From positions 1 through 8,214 of the forward strand of contig DHIZ01000291.1 in assembly GCA_002404055.1 (NCBI GenBank): a stretch of DNA of 8,214 nt, given 5' to 3'. Positions 1-6,218 of the stretch are shown here, in pieces. The translations under genes and the position numbers were made by a program. Numbering within the stretch: the stretch's first letter is position 1; every line of letters starts with the position of its first letter. The notes beneath the pieces are model-generated. The model did no database searches. It had not been told where the DNA came from and saw only the letters and a list, made by a program, of their open reading frames with translations. Source of the stretch: Chloroflexi bacterium UBA4733 (GTDB lineage Bacteria; Chloroflexota; UBA4733).

Positions 1-633
1 TGCGCCTGAATGCGGTACGACCGGCGTACGCGGGCCGGGTCCGACTGCGAACGCGTCCGTTCCCGCTCGAGATCGATAGAGAGCCAGCGCCGCGCGACAT
101 CCTGGAGCAGGAATGGTGGCTGGCGGCGCTGCAAGAGCCGCTGGCGGAGTTCCAGCCGTTCCCGGGCGACAACTGGCCGACGACGACGCTGCCCGCCTTC
201 GAGGCCGCCTGGTGCGCTGCCCAACAGGGTGAAGCGGCCGGTCACGACTACGATCTGCGCGTCCGTCGGGCCTTTTTCGCCCAGGGCCGCAACATCGGCC
301 GGCGCGCGGTGCTGCTGGACCTTGCCAAGGAGGCGGGGCTGGACCTCGCCCAGGAGACGGGACTGGACCTGGAGCGTTCCGCCGCGACTTCGCGGGCGAG
401 GAGGGGCGTGCCACCGTCCTGGCCGAGCGGCAGTTGGGTCAGGGACGCTACGCCGTCCACGGCACGCTCACGCTGATGCTCGGTGACGGCACGAGGTTGC
501 GCGCCCCCCTCGCCGAACCGCGCCTGCGCAATCGCCGGATCGTCGGCATCGGACGTCCCTCCTGCTACGGAGACGCCTGCCTGGATGCCACGTGGGCTCG
601 CTTCGAGCGCACCTTGGCGAGCGACGCGGGTAA
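1..633 (+). pseudogene. DsbA/FrnE-like thioredoxin-fold protein, 3' part, frameshifted
   Basis: The open frame entering at base 3 reads as the C-terminal two thirds of a DsbA-family oxidoreductase of the FrnE/2-hydroxychromene-2-carboxylate isomerase type. It shows an RPFPLE strand, then the helical insert with LPAFEAAW, RRAFFAQGRNIGRRAVLLDLAKEAGLDLE. At about 378 the match jumps to the next frame, which continues RRDFAGEEGRATVLAE, then VHGTLTLMLGDGTRLR and RIVGIG. One missing base (CGTTCC where CGTTTCC would give ERFRRDF) joins the two parts. The CxxC active site would lie before the window, so its state is unknown. The cis-proline of the GTPTL motif is Leu here (CTC at 467-469), a second sign of decay. 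The homology ends near 630 without an in-frame stop; the shifted frame runs open to 1006 as antisense of the DUF488 gene. The listed end is the out-of-frame TAA at 631-633. A sequencing error at the frameshift is possible. Confidence 0.62.
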
Positions 634-1177
634 TTATCGCTCCCTCCACGGCCGGATACACCAATTGCGTCGCCGTCGCCTGCGCAAACGACGTCAGACC
701 GTGCTGCCTGGCGCTCGTCAGGCTGAAGATGTCCACCACGCGCGCTCCTCGCACCAGCAGCGCGTCCGAAATAAGGGAACGGTGACAGCGCCACGGCACC
801 GCTTCGGCGCACATGGTCGCGACCCGCGCTTCCTCTGCCAGCGCCAGCAGGTCGGCCAGGGCCGCGGCAAACTCGCACGTCTGCATGTAGTCCGCGTAGC
901 CACGGAAGCTCAGGTTGCGCCAGCCCGTGTTGGGCGAGTCGGGGCGGGGGTGGCGATGCCCTCCCAACTCTGGCAGGTGCGTATAGCCGATGCCAGCTGC
1001 TGGTAAGGCGCTTGCCAGCGCCGGGCCGTCGAACCACGGGTACCGCCGTGAATGTGGCCAAATCCGCACGTCAATCACCCGTTCGATCACATAGGCGCGG
1101 AGGATCGCTAAGAAATCCTCGAACAGGCGCGTGGAGTGGCCGATCGTCCAAACCGTCAGGCTATCCGTCGAGGTCAT
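248..1177 (-). CDS. DUF488 family protein (C-terminal read-through)
   Basis: The first 175 or so residues are a clear DUF488 domain: TIGHS (11-15), DVR (36-38), HLPELGG (67-73), W.NLSFRGYADYM (86-98) and the family hallmark MCAE..PWRCHR (122-133) with paired cysteines C123 and C131. DUF488 proteins are widespread and mostly uncharacterised; this branch has been linked only loosely to nucleic-acid or stress functions. The ATG at 1177 follows AGGAG closely and puts TIGHS at the usual distance from the start. The family normally ends just after a (L)TYP-like motif, here LVYP (172-175). The remaining 130 residues are Arg/Ser-rich and lie antisense to the DsbA-like gene, so they are probably not a true domain. 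A TAA in another frame (636-634) sits exactly where the family should end, so the natural gene may be about 1177-634. The domain is certain; the end is doubtful. Confidence 0.8.
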   Translation of the reverse strand: MTSTDSLTVWTIGHSTRLFEDFLAILRAYVIERVIDVRIWPHSRRYPWFDGPALASALPAAGIGYTHLPELGGHRHPRPDSPNTGWRNLSFRGYADYMQTCEFAAALADLLALAEEARVATMCAEAVPWRCHRSLISDALLVRGARVVDIFSLTSARQHGLTSFAQATATQLVYPAVEGAIITRVARQGALEASPRGIQAGVSVAGGTSDADDPAIAQARFGEGGAQPRAVTEHQRERAVDGVASLTQLPLGQDGGTPLLAREVAAERSRSSPVSWARSSPASLARSSSTARRPMLRPWAKKARRTRRS

Positions 1178-1208
1178 TCCTCTCCTCGCGCCATTTTGGC
1201 CGCCGTGG

Positions 1209-1319
1209 TCACTGAGGAATGGTACAACGGTTGGTGGGCCGAATGGCGAGCGTACCCCGGCTTGCGGCGGGAACGTCCAGAAAGTCGTGACGGTTGCAGG
1301 TCTTGCGGCGCCCCCATAC
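1209..1319 (-). pseudogene. Remnant of a second KOW-like small-protein gene
   Basis: Directly after the DUF2231 stop, and in the same frame, 36 codons run to a TGA at 1211-1209. They contain RRKTCNRHDFLDVPAA. The intact gene at 3534-3277 has RRNTSNSHQFLDVPAA, identical at 12 of 16 positions, and the DNA is also clearly alike over this stretch (about 1265-1315). The N-terminal half of the family (PGDxVRLPDGRVARV) and the C-terminal KGWMSPEGYNRYL segment are both missing. There is no start codon of its own or ribosome binding site. It therefore looks like the core of a decayed paralogue left between DUF2231 and DUF488. It could instead be a lost C-terminal extension of DUF2231 read through the TGA, which I consider less likely. 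Confidence 0.5.
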
Positions 1320-1946
1320 TCAGGGGATGAGCGCCGAATCCTTCGCGTACCGCTCCACTTGCTGCTTGGCGGACTGTGCTAGCGCTTCTTTGCCGGCCTT
1401 CTTTAGCTCCGACTCCAAGATCTCCAACTCCTCGGCCGGCCGCACACGCCAACCGAGGCGGTACACGAGATCACCGCCGATCCAGGCCGAGACCAGGAGC
1501 GCGCCGATGCCGACGCTGGAAAGCGCGAATGGTACCGATGCCGTACTGCCCCACCGGGCCTGGCCGCGCCGCGTCAGCAGATTGATGCCGCCCAGCGTGA
1601 GCAATCCGGTGTTGAGGAGGCCGTGCAGCAGTGCGGGCGTCCGCGCCGGGTGGTCCGCAGGAATGTTGAGGAAGTCCCACCAACCGAAGGCCCCGGCGAG
1701 CGCGCCGCCGCCGACGCCGGCCGCGAGTGTATACGTTGCCGCAGCTTTGAACTGCGTCTGCTGCCTGGTGCTCTTCGAGAACACATGCGAGATCCCCCCG
1801 CCGACCGCTTCAATGGAAGGAGCCTCGGGAGCTGGACTGGCCGTCCGGGAGACGACGTCAAAGAGGTAGCTGATCATGAAGCCGGCAGTCGGTAGGTCGG
1901 AGGCCATTGCGTGCAGCGGATGGCCCTTGACAATGGGCTGTTTCAC
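1320..1946 (-). CDS. DUF2231 family membrane protein
   Basis: This 208-residue protein opens with GHPLHAM (8-14), the HPLH signature of DUF2231, in which His residues near the first membrane segment are conserved. Hydrophobic segments follow at about 17-33, 68-94, 104-124 and 137-158. After them comes GGDLVYRLGWRV (157-168), which matches the family's conserved 'GG.LVY..G..V' end. The last 40 residues are a charged helix rich in Glu, Lys and Gln, probably cytoplasmic. The function of DUF2231 is not known; it is an integral membrane family, sometimes discussed as heme- or redox-related, and nothing here settles that. The start is GTG at 1946, preceded by GGGAG at good spacing, and it places GHPLH close to the N-terminus as usual. 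It is the last convincing minus-strand gene before the KOW-like remnant. Confidence 0.85.
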   Translation of the reverse strand: MKQPIVKGHPLHAMASDLPTAGFMISYLFDVVSRTASPAPEAPSIEAVGGGISHVFSKSTRQQTQFKAAATYTLAAGVGGGALAGAFGWWDFLNIPADHPARTPALLHGLLNTGLLTLGGINLLTRRGQARWGSTASVPFALSSVGIGALLVSAWIGGDLVYRLGWRVRPAEELEILESELKKAGKEALAQSAKQQVERYAKDSALIP

Positions 1947-2495
1947 GGTATTCTCCCGTCCTCGTCGTACGACGATCAGCGGGCATGCAGTCGTTTACCC
2001 GCCCTTGGATGTACCCGCGAGGCAAGAGGCGTGCCAGGTGAACTTTTGTACTTGCCGGTTCCGGCCCCAGCGGCATGCGGTGGTCACCGAGCAGAGGGAG
2101 ACCATCATCGGTGCCGAAGCCCGCCTTTTCCGGCCTGACACCGCCGCTGGCGCCATCGCTGGGTGGCGCCGACCACAAGCGTGCGGTTTGATCGGCGCAA
2201 GGACGGCTACGTCAAGGTCGTACTCGACCTGGCGGCGCGGGCATGATGGCAGGGCAGCGCGGGGATATACGCGCCGCAGGCCCCTGTAGAAACACCCGCG
2301 GGACTACGGGACACGAACTGCGACACGCCAGTACCGATTCGGGAAGACGAAGATAGGAAGATTCTCGGCCCGTAGAACCCAGAACTGAGCCAACAAAACC
2401 CCGATCCACTGGCGCCGTTGGCCACCGACTCGAATAGTGGCTAGCGTTTAGCGCACCAGTTCTGATGGAGGCACACTCTTACTTCGGCGCGTGCC
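1947..2495. other. Weakly coding stretch upstream of DUF2231
   Basis: This region of about 550 bases holds no ORF that I can assign. Open frames exist on both strands because of the high GC content, but they have no recognisable motifs, no convincing ribosome binding site, and compositions typical of shadow frames. A short + strand run at 2139-2246 reads like protein (VRFDRRKDGYVKVVLDLAARA in two overlapping parts), but it has no start and no known match. A 7-bp inverted repeat (2149-2155 with 2164-2170) is present. The promoter for DUF2231 probably lies at the low-coordinate end of this stretch; I could not pick one out. It may be decayed genes. Confidence 0.5.
2149..2170. repeat. GC-rich inverted repeat, possible hairpin
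   Basis: GGCGCCA at 2149-2155 is followed after 8 bases by its exact reverse complement TGGCGCC at 2164-2170. It could form a stable 7-bp stem in RNA from either strand. No T-run follows on either side, so it is not a convincing intrinsic terminator. In GC-rich DNA such a stem can arise by chance. Confidence 0.3.
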
Positions 2496-2762
2496 TCATC
2501 GCAGGATTGCGCAACGAGAAGTCGATTGTGACAGGAGAGGATTCGGCGACTGAATAGTGACATCATCGGCCGGTAGGGCATAGTCCACCCAGATCGCATA
2601 ACCGCCGACTGCCAGCGGAGGGCAGACAGCGGCGAAGAGCACCCGTCCGTTATGGAGCCTTTCCACGACATCCACAGGCGTCCGCCTTGAAGCCTGCTCT
2701 TTGCGGATCAGGTTGGTCTCGATGCCATTACCGCTCTTGGGAGAGTTCATCCTTCCGCACAC
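2496..2762 (-). CDS. Hypothetical protein, possibly a remnant
   Basis: This 88-codon minus-strand frame overlaps the end of the PRC-barrel gene by about 35 bases. Its first third is polar. The middle has one hydrophobic run, VLFAAVCPPLAVGGYAIWV (about 46-64), that could be a single membrane helix, and the tail is Ser/Gln-rich. I do not recognise a family. No good ribosome binding site precedes the ATG at 2762, and alternative GTG starts inside (for example before DVVERLHNG) also lack one. The overlap with the upstream gene would fit translational coupling in a real operon. It may equally be a chance frame or the end of a decayed gene. Confidence 0.25.
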   Translation of the reverse strand: MCGRMNSPKSGNGIETNLIRKEQASRRTPVDVVERLHNGRVLFAAVCPPLAVGGYAIWVDYALPADDVTIQSPNPLLSQSTSRCAILR

Positions 2763-3105
2763 TCAAGGTAACGGTGTCATCCTTGACGCTGGCGATGTGA
2801 TCGCTGCGTACGTACCGGTTCGTATGAAAAAGGCCTGGGCCGTCGATCTTGACAAAGCCGTCGCGGATGAGTTGGTCGCGCATCGGTCCAGCCACATCGG
2901 GCTCGGGTTGCCCGCCGGTTACCGAATCCACTAAACCGCCAATTATGCCCTCCTGCGGCCGATTCCCCTCCGTGGTGACGTCGCCAGGATCGCCCATGCC
3001 GACATACTCGACCGTGCCAACCTTCTCCCCGGCCACGTCGACGACCTTCATTCCCTTATATACTGACTCGATCATCTGGTGCTGCGACGCTCGTGCGAAG
3101 TCCAT
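2728..3105 (-). CDS. PRC-barrel/DUF2171-like protein
   Basis: This 125-residue soluble protein has the start of a PRC-type beta-barrel, YKGMKVVDVAGEKVGTVEYV (16-35): a conserved Gly, a 'D..GEKVG.V' turn and alternating hydrophobic residues. A long insert rich in Gly, Pro and Asp follows (36-83). A closing pair of strands, GFVKIDGPGLFHTNRYVRSDHIASVKDDTVTLSV, runs at 83-116, in the style of DUF2171 'plasticity' proteins in which a residue set such as 'yvp...I..v.d..V.L' ends the barrel. PRC barrels bind partner proteins or RNA (RimM) or bacterial reaction centres, but the role of this stand-alone type is unknown. The ATG at 3105 follows AGGAG at 9-base spacing. It belongs to the minus-strand run below the KOW-like gene and is one of two PRC-barrel genes in the window, the other being at 4962; the two proteins are not close copies. 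Confidence 0.8.
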   Translation of the reverse strand: MDFARASQHQMIESVYKGMKVVDVAGEKVGTVEYVGMGDPGDVTTEGNRPQEGIIGGLVDSVTGGQPEPDVAGPMRDQLIRDGFVKIDGPGLFHTNRYVRSDHIASVKDDTVTLSVRKDELSQER

Positions 3106-3276
3106 TTTGGCCGACTCCTAATCCTGATCCTTGGGAACGTGCCCCTCGTCCACATCATCATGGCGGTTTGGAGAGCGCTGGTCCATGCGTGCTGGAGGAG
3201 CGCAGGATGTGTGCCACCGAGTATGGACGCCCCGGTACGGTAGCGAGTGACCAATAGGCGTTCGAAGATCAGCAGT

Positions 3277-3534
3277 TCATTGCTGCGCTGCCGCGCGCTC
3301 GCGCTGCTTGGCAAGCGTCGTCTTGAGATAGCGATTATATCCTTCGGGGCTCATCCACCCCTTCGGAAAGTCCACCTTCTCCAGGTCGGCGGCAGGAACG
3401 TCGAGAAACTGGTGGCTATTGCTGGTATTGCGGCGCACCCGAACTTTGTACCTGTCATGGCTATGTTCCCGCACGCGGGCCACCCGCCCGTCAGGAAGCC
3501 TGACGCAGTCGCCAGGGCGGATTGCCTTAGCCAC
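3277..3534 (-). CDS. Small KOW/SH3-like protein, uncharacterised family
   Basis: This 85-residue protein starts with IRPGDCVRLPDGRVARVREH (5-24), a KOW/SH3-barrel-type opening as in ribosomal L24 or NusG tails. It continues YKVRVRRNTSNSHQFLDV (29-46) and then a conserved-looking KGWMSPEGYNRYL (58-70), ending in a basic, Gln-rich helix. It is probably a small nucleic-acid or ribosome-associated binder; this is inferred only from the fold-like motif and charge. I recall similar hypothetical proteins in other bacteria but no function. The start is GTG at 3534, chosen because GAGGAGG (3547-3541) sits 6 bases before it, a near-ideal ribosome binding site. It lies 71 bases after the glycosyltransferase stop on the same strand and may be co-transcribed with it. 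A broken copy of its core is found at 1209-1319. Confidence 0.75.
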   Translation of the reverse strand: MAKAIRPGDCVRLPDGRVARVREHSHDRYKVRVRRNTSNSHQFLDVPAADLEKVDFPKGWMSPEGYNRYLKTTLAKQRERAAAQQ

Positions 3535-3540
3535 AAAACG

Positions 3541-3547
3541 CCTCCTC
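3541..3547 (-). promoter_or_regulatory. Strong Shine-Dalgarno fixing a GTG start
   Basis: GAGGAGG on the minus strand, 6 bases before the GTG at 3534, is what decides the start of the KOW-like gene. No ATG is better placed. It suggests this small protein is translated efficiently. Confidence 0.7.
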
Positions 3548-3605
3548 GCATAACTGACGGCGCACCGGCCGAACCGCTGACCGCATGCTAGCGTACCGGC
3601 ATTGG

Positions 3606-4799
3606 CTAGCGCACGCTGGCGAAGAGTTCGCGGTACTGGGCGGCGACCACGGGCCAGGCCATGGCCCGACCGTAGCCGGCCGCCTGGGACTCAACATAGC
3701 GGCGCAGGTCCAGGTTGCCCAGGAGCTGGTCAATCGCACTGCCAAGCGACTCCGCGTTGCGGGCCTCGGCCAGGAGGCCCCGACCTTCGGCCAGCGCCTC
3801 TGTCGCGTACAGATAGGGCGTCGAGACGATGGCCTTGCCGCAGCCCAGCGCGTAGGCGAGCGTGCCGCTGGTGATCTGGTCCCGCGAGAGGTAGGGCGTT
3901 ACGTACACATCCGTTGCGGCCAGGTAGCGCACCAGTTCGGCCTGCGGCAGGAAACGGTTGACGAAACGAACGGACTGCTCCACTCCTAGTCGGCGGCAAC
4001 GCGCCCGCAGCTCGTTGCGATAGCGCTCACCCTCCTGTTTGCGCACCTCCGGGTGCGTCTCACCGATCACCAGGTAGAGCACGTCTGGATACGCCACGAC
4101 GAGCGCGGGAATAGCGTCGATCATATACTCGATGCCCTTGCCCGCGTTGATGAGCCCGAAGGTCGACAGGATGCGGTGTCCGGCCAGCCCCACTACCCGC
4201 TTGGCCGCTTCCAAGGTCGGCGGTGTTCGGGTGCCGACACAGGCCGGGACGCCGTGGGGAATGTGGTGGACTTTGGCGAGCGCCTGCTCGTCCAGGCCGT
4301 ATTCTTCCTCCAGCAACACCTTGGCGATGTTCGCCATCACCACAATCGCTGCCGCTCGCTCCCCGATTGCCCGCACGGCCTCGCGGGCACCAGCGCGGGG
4401 GGCGGGCATGACAGTGTGCAGGGTGACGACGACGGGTTTGTCGAACGCCGCCAGCATCGGCGCGACGTAGTCCTCATAGGTAACGTCTTCGCACCAGACG
4501 CCGTACTTGCCGAACTCGTGCTGCAGGCTCACGACCTCTACCCGTCGCATGCCGTTCAGCCGGCGCGCCGCCGCCACATACGACGCCGGATCCCCTTCCT
4601 CCATCTGCACGCGTACCGTGGCCGCATAGTCATAGTGCTCGCCATCGCCATTGATGGCAGCGATCACGACGCCGGTGGGCTGCGGCAACGCGCGCAGGCC
4701 CTGGACCAGATCGCGGGTGAAGGTGCCAATACCGCACGCCCGGGGAGGAAACGTGCTCACGCAAGCGATCTCCAGGTCGCGCTGCGCCGCCTGGATCAT
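3606..4799 (-). CDS. GT4-like family glycosyltransferase (group 1)
   Basis: This 397-residue protein has the two-domain GT-B plan of retaining group 1 glycosyltransferases, at the usual length. The N-terminal domain has the glycine loop STFPPRACGIGTFTRDL (15-31), QHEFGKYG (93-100) and VVTLHTV (124-130). The linker shows HIPHGV (179-184). The C-terminal nucleotide-sugar domain has GLINAGKGIEYMIDA (with K221), VIGETHPEV, and ATDVYVTPYLSRDQITSGT leading to ALGCGKAIVSTPY. The usual E-x7-E pair of GT4 enzymes is replaced by Q308 and Y316. No signal peptide or membrane helix is seen, so it should act in the cytoplasm, transferring a sugar from an activated donor to a polysaccharide, glycolipid or small acceptor; donor and acceptor are unknown. 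The ATG at 4799 has only a weak ribosome binding site, but the glycine loop sits at the right distance from it. It is the first gene of the minus-strand block, divergent from the redox cluster. Confidence 0.88.
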   Translation of the reverse strand: MIQAAQRDLEIACVSTFPPRACGIGTFTRDLVQGLRALPQPTGVVIAAINGDGEHYDYAATVRVQMEEGDPASYVAAARRLNGMRRVEVVSLQHEFGKYGVWCEDVTYEDYVAPMLAAFDKPVVVTLHTVMPAPRAGAREAVRAIGERAAAIVVMANIAKVLLEEEYGLDEQALAKVHHIPHGVPACVGTRTPPTLEAAKRVVGLAGHRILSTFGLINAGKGIEYMIDAIPALVVAYPDVLYLVIGETHPEVRKQEGERYRNELRARCRRLGVEQSVRFVNRFLPQAELVRYLAATDVYVTPYLSRDQITSGTLAYALGCGKAIVSTPYLYATEALAEGRGLLAEARNAESLGSAIDQLLGNLDLRRYVESQAAGYGRAMAWPVVAAQYRELFASVR

Positions 4800-4869
4800 G
4801 CCGCCGGTCTTTCTTTGTCAAGGAAAGGATAACACCCCACGCCTGTTCCGCTGCTGCGATGCACCCCGC

Positions 4870-4885
4870 TGGCACAAAAGTTGCC
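4870..4885 (+). promoter_or_regulatory. Candidate sigma-54 (-24/-12) promoter
   Basis: TGGCACAAAAGTTGCC matches the sigma-54 consensus TGGCAC-N5-TTGC, with the GG and GC pairs exactly 10 bases apart, as required. It is on the + strand, 77 bases before the PRC-barrel start at 4962 and inside the divergent spacer, so it is correctly placed to drive the redox cluster. No enhancer sites were identified, and whether the host has RpoN is unknown. A match this good can still occur by chance. Confidence 0.4.
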
Positions 4886-4961
4886 CGGTGGCGTTCAAGG
4901 GGTCGCCACACGGCGGTCAGACCACGCGCAGGAATGCGTGTACGGGGAAGGATGAGACCTG

Positions 4962-5378
4962 ATGGCGACACAACCAACGGCGACGCTGGAGAAACTGAGC
5001 GACTCGAACCTGACGGTGCAGGACCCGAACGCGGATATCCGCGGGCGCAAGGTCCTGGATAAGAATGGAGATGAAGTTGGCAAGGTCGACGACCTGATGA
5101 TCGACAACCGCGAGCACAAGGTGCGTCTGCTGGAGGTCGAGTCCGGCGGCTTCCTCGGTCTAGGCGAGACCAAGGTACTGATTCCGGTCGACGCCATCAC
5201 GCGGATCGACGACCATGTCCACATCGATCACACGCGTGAGCACGTGGCCCGCGCGCCGCGCTACGACCCGGACCTCGTGCAGGACCAACAGTACCTGGGT
5301 AGTGTCTACGGTCACTATGGTTACGGGCCGTTCTGGGGGATGGGTTACAGCTACCCGATGTATCCCTATTATTGCTAA
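4962..5378 (+). CDS. PRC-barrel domain protein with Tyr/Gly-rich tail
   Basis: Residues 25-90 form a PRC-barrel: DIRGRKVLDKNGDEVGKVDDLMI (25-47) is the typical opening with the 'G..V.D..G..VGkVdDl.iD' pattern. RLLEVESGGFLGLGETKVLIPVDAI (55-79) with the conserved 'P.dai' follows. These domains are usually protein-binding modules, related to the cytoplasmic domain of photosynthetic reaction-centre subunit H and to RimM. The tail from 111 to 138 is unusual: nine Tyr among Gly, Pro, Trp and Met, ending in Cys (residue 138). GGAAGGA lies 9 bases before the ATG. It is the first gene of the + strand cluster and is followed after 25 bases by the flavin reductase, so it is probably in the same transcript. 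A role as scaffold or stress protein is a guess; the domain itself is certain. Confidence 0.85.
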   Translation: MATQPTATLEKLSDSNLTVQDPNADIRGRKVLDKNGDEVGKVDDLMIDNREHKVRLLEVESGGFLGLGETKVLIPVDAITRIDDHVHIDHTREHVARAPRYDPDLVQDQQYLGSVYGHYGYGPFWGMGYSYPMYPYYC

Positions 5379-5403
5379 TAACGTCAGACGAGAGGACGAA
5401 GAG

Positions 5404-6168
5404 ATGAGTGCGAGCGTCGCAGACCCGACGACGACCGCGGCGGCATGGCCCGTGTTCCTGGCGACGCTGCAGAGTCGCCAGGAGGTGGCGGAAGGGACCA
5501 TGGCGTTCTGCTTCGACAAACCAGTTGGCAGGACGTTCGTGGCCGGGCAGTTCATCGATCTGACCCTGATTGCGCCACCGGAAACGGACGCCGAGGGGAA
5601 TACGCGCAGCTTCTCGATCGCGAGCGCTCCGTTCGAGGCTACAATCATGGTCGCCACGCGCATGCGCAACACGGCCTTCAAGCGCGTGTTAAAGACGCTG
5701 CCGCTGGGGACCGAGGTCAAGATCGAAGGTCCGTTCGGGGATCTGCGGCTGCACCACAACGCGGCGCGGGCGGCTGTCGTGCTGTCGGGCGGCATCGGGA
5801 TCACGCCGTTTCGGAGTATCCTTCTGCAAGCCGCGCACGAGCAATGGTCCCAGCGCATCTTCTTTTTCTATGGGAATCGCCGGCCCGAAGATGCACCGTT
5901 CCTCACCGAGATGCGGGCCCTGGAACGCGAGGACACGCACTTCACCTTCATCCCCACGATGGCCGAGATGGAGAAATCGCAGCGCCCCTGGGACGGCGAA
6001 CGGGGCTTCATCGATCAGCAGATGCTCGCCAAGTACCTGCCCCGAGTCGTGGCCGCCACGTATTACCTGACTGGCCCCCCGGCAATGGTGAAGGCCTTGC
6101 GAACCGTCCTCCTGGCCACCGGTGTCGACGATGATGACATCCGCACGGAAGAGTTCACGGGGTACTGA
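5404..6168 (+). CDS. FAD/NAD(P)H ferredoxin-reductase-like oxidoreductase
   Basis: This 254-residue FNR-superfamily protein has a FAD-binding barrel with GQFIDLTL (48-55) and RSFSIAS (68-74, the RxYS flavin motif with Phe for Tyr), then GPFGDL (109-114). A nucleotide-binding domain follows, with VVLSGGIGITPF (125-136), FFYGNRRPEDAPF (154-166), YYLTGPPAMV (220-229) and the C-terminal EEFTGY (249-254). There is no cysteine cluster for an iron-sulfur centre, and no signal peptide or membrane helix, so it is a soluble two-domain reductase that moves electrons from NAD(P)H through FAD to a separate partner. The frame is open further upstream into the PRC-barrel gene, but the ATG at 5404 has a purine-rich ribosome binding site (GAGAGGACGAAGAG) and fits the family's N-terminus. 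The likely partner is the heme-b/molybdopterin fusion two genes downstream, by analogy with Fre feeding MsrQ in E. coli. That link is inference from position. Confidence 0.9.
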   Translation: MSASVADPTTTAAAWPVFLATLQSRQEVAEGTMAFCFDKPVGRTFVAGQFIDLTLIAPPETDAEGNTRSFSIASAPFEATIMVATRMRNTAFKRVLKTLPLGTEVKIEGPFGDLRLHHNAARAAVVLSGGIGITPFRSILLQAAHEQWSQRIFFFYGNRRPEDAPFLTEMRALEREDTHFTFIPTMAEMEKSQRPWDGERGFIDQQMLAKYLPRVVAATYYLTGPPAMVKALRTVLLATGVDDDDIRTEEFTGY

Positions 6169-6218
6169 GCCGAATCACGATGTGGCTGCGCCTGTTGGCA
6201 GGATAGGAGGCACACGAT

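Noticed and set aside
10..486. 158-codon + strand frame over the start of the window
   Set aside because: Very Arg/Ser/Pro-rich with no motif. It is a shifted frame of the DsbA-like gene, whose real frame enters at base 3.
434..1006. 190-codon + strand frame taken as a separate gene
   Set aside because: Its first 65 or so codons are the second half of the frameshifted DsbA-like gene; the rest is antisense of DUF488 with no recognisable domain.
2041..2049. AACTTTTGT, the reverse complement of part of the sigma-54-like site, considered as a second copy
   Set aside because: Only nine bases match and the GG/GC spacing elements are absent.
2139..2246. + strand stretch that reads like the end of a protein
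   Set aside because: It is bounded by stops, has no start codon with a ribosome binding site, and matches no family I know.
3118..3186. 22-codon minus-strand ORF (MDQRSPNRHDDVDEGHVPKD...) just before the PRC-barrel gene
   Set aside because: Its composition looks protein-like and it ends at the PRC-barrel ribosome binding site, but no Shine-Dalgarno precedes it and it is too short to support without conservation.
3588..3611. Two GCTAGC copies about 12 bases apart after the glycosyltransferase stop, considered as a terminator stem
   Set aside because: Pairing extends only 6 bp, each copy is itself a palindrome, and no T-run follows.
4816..4821. TTGACA on the minus strand ahead of the glycosyltransferase
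   Set aside because: It is a perfect -35 hexamer, but the -10 position falls on the start codon region and has no TATAAT-like sequence.
4053..4832. 259-codon + strand frame
   Set aside because: It is fully antisense to the well-supported glycosyltransferase and has no motif or ribosome binding site.
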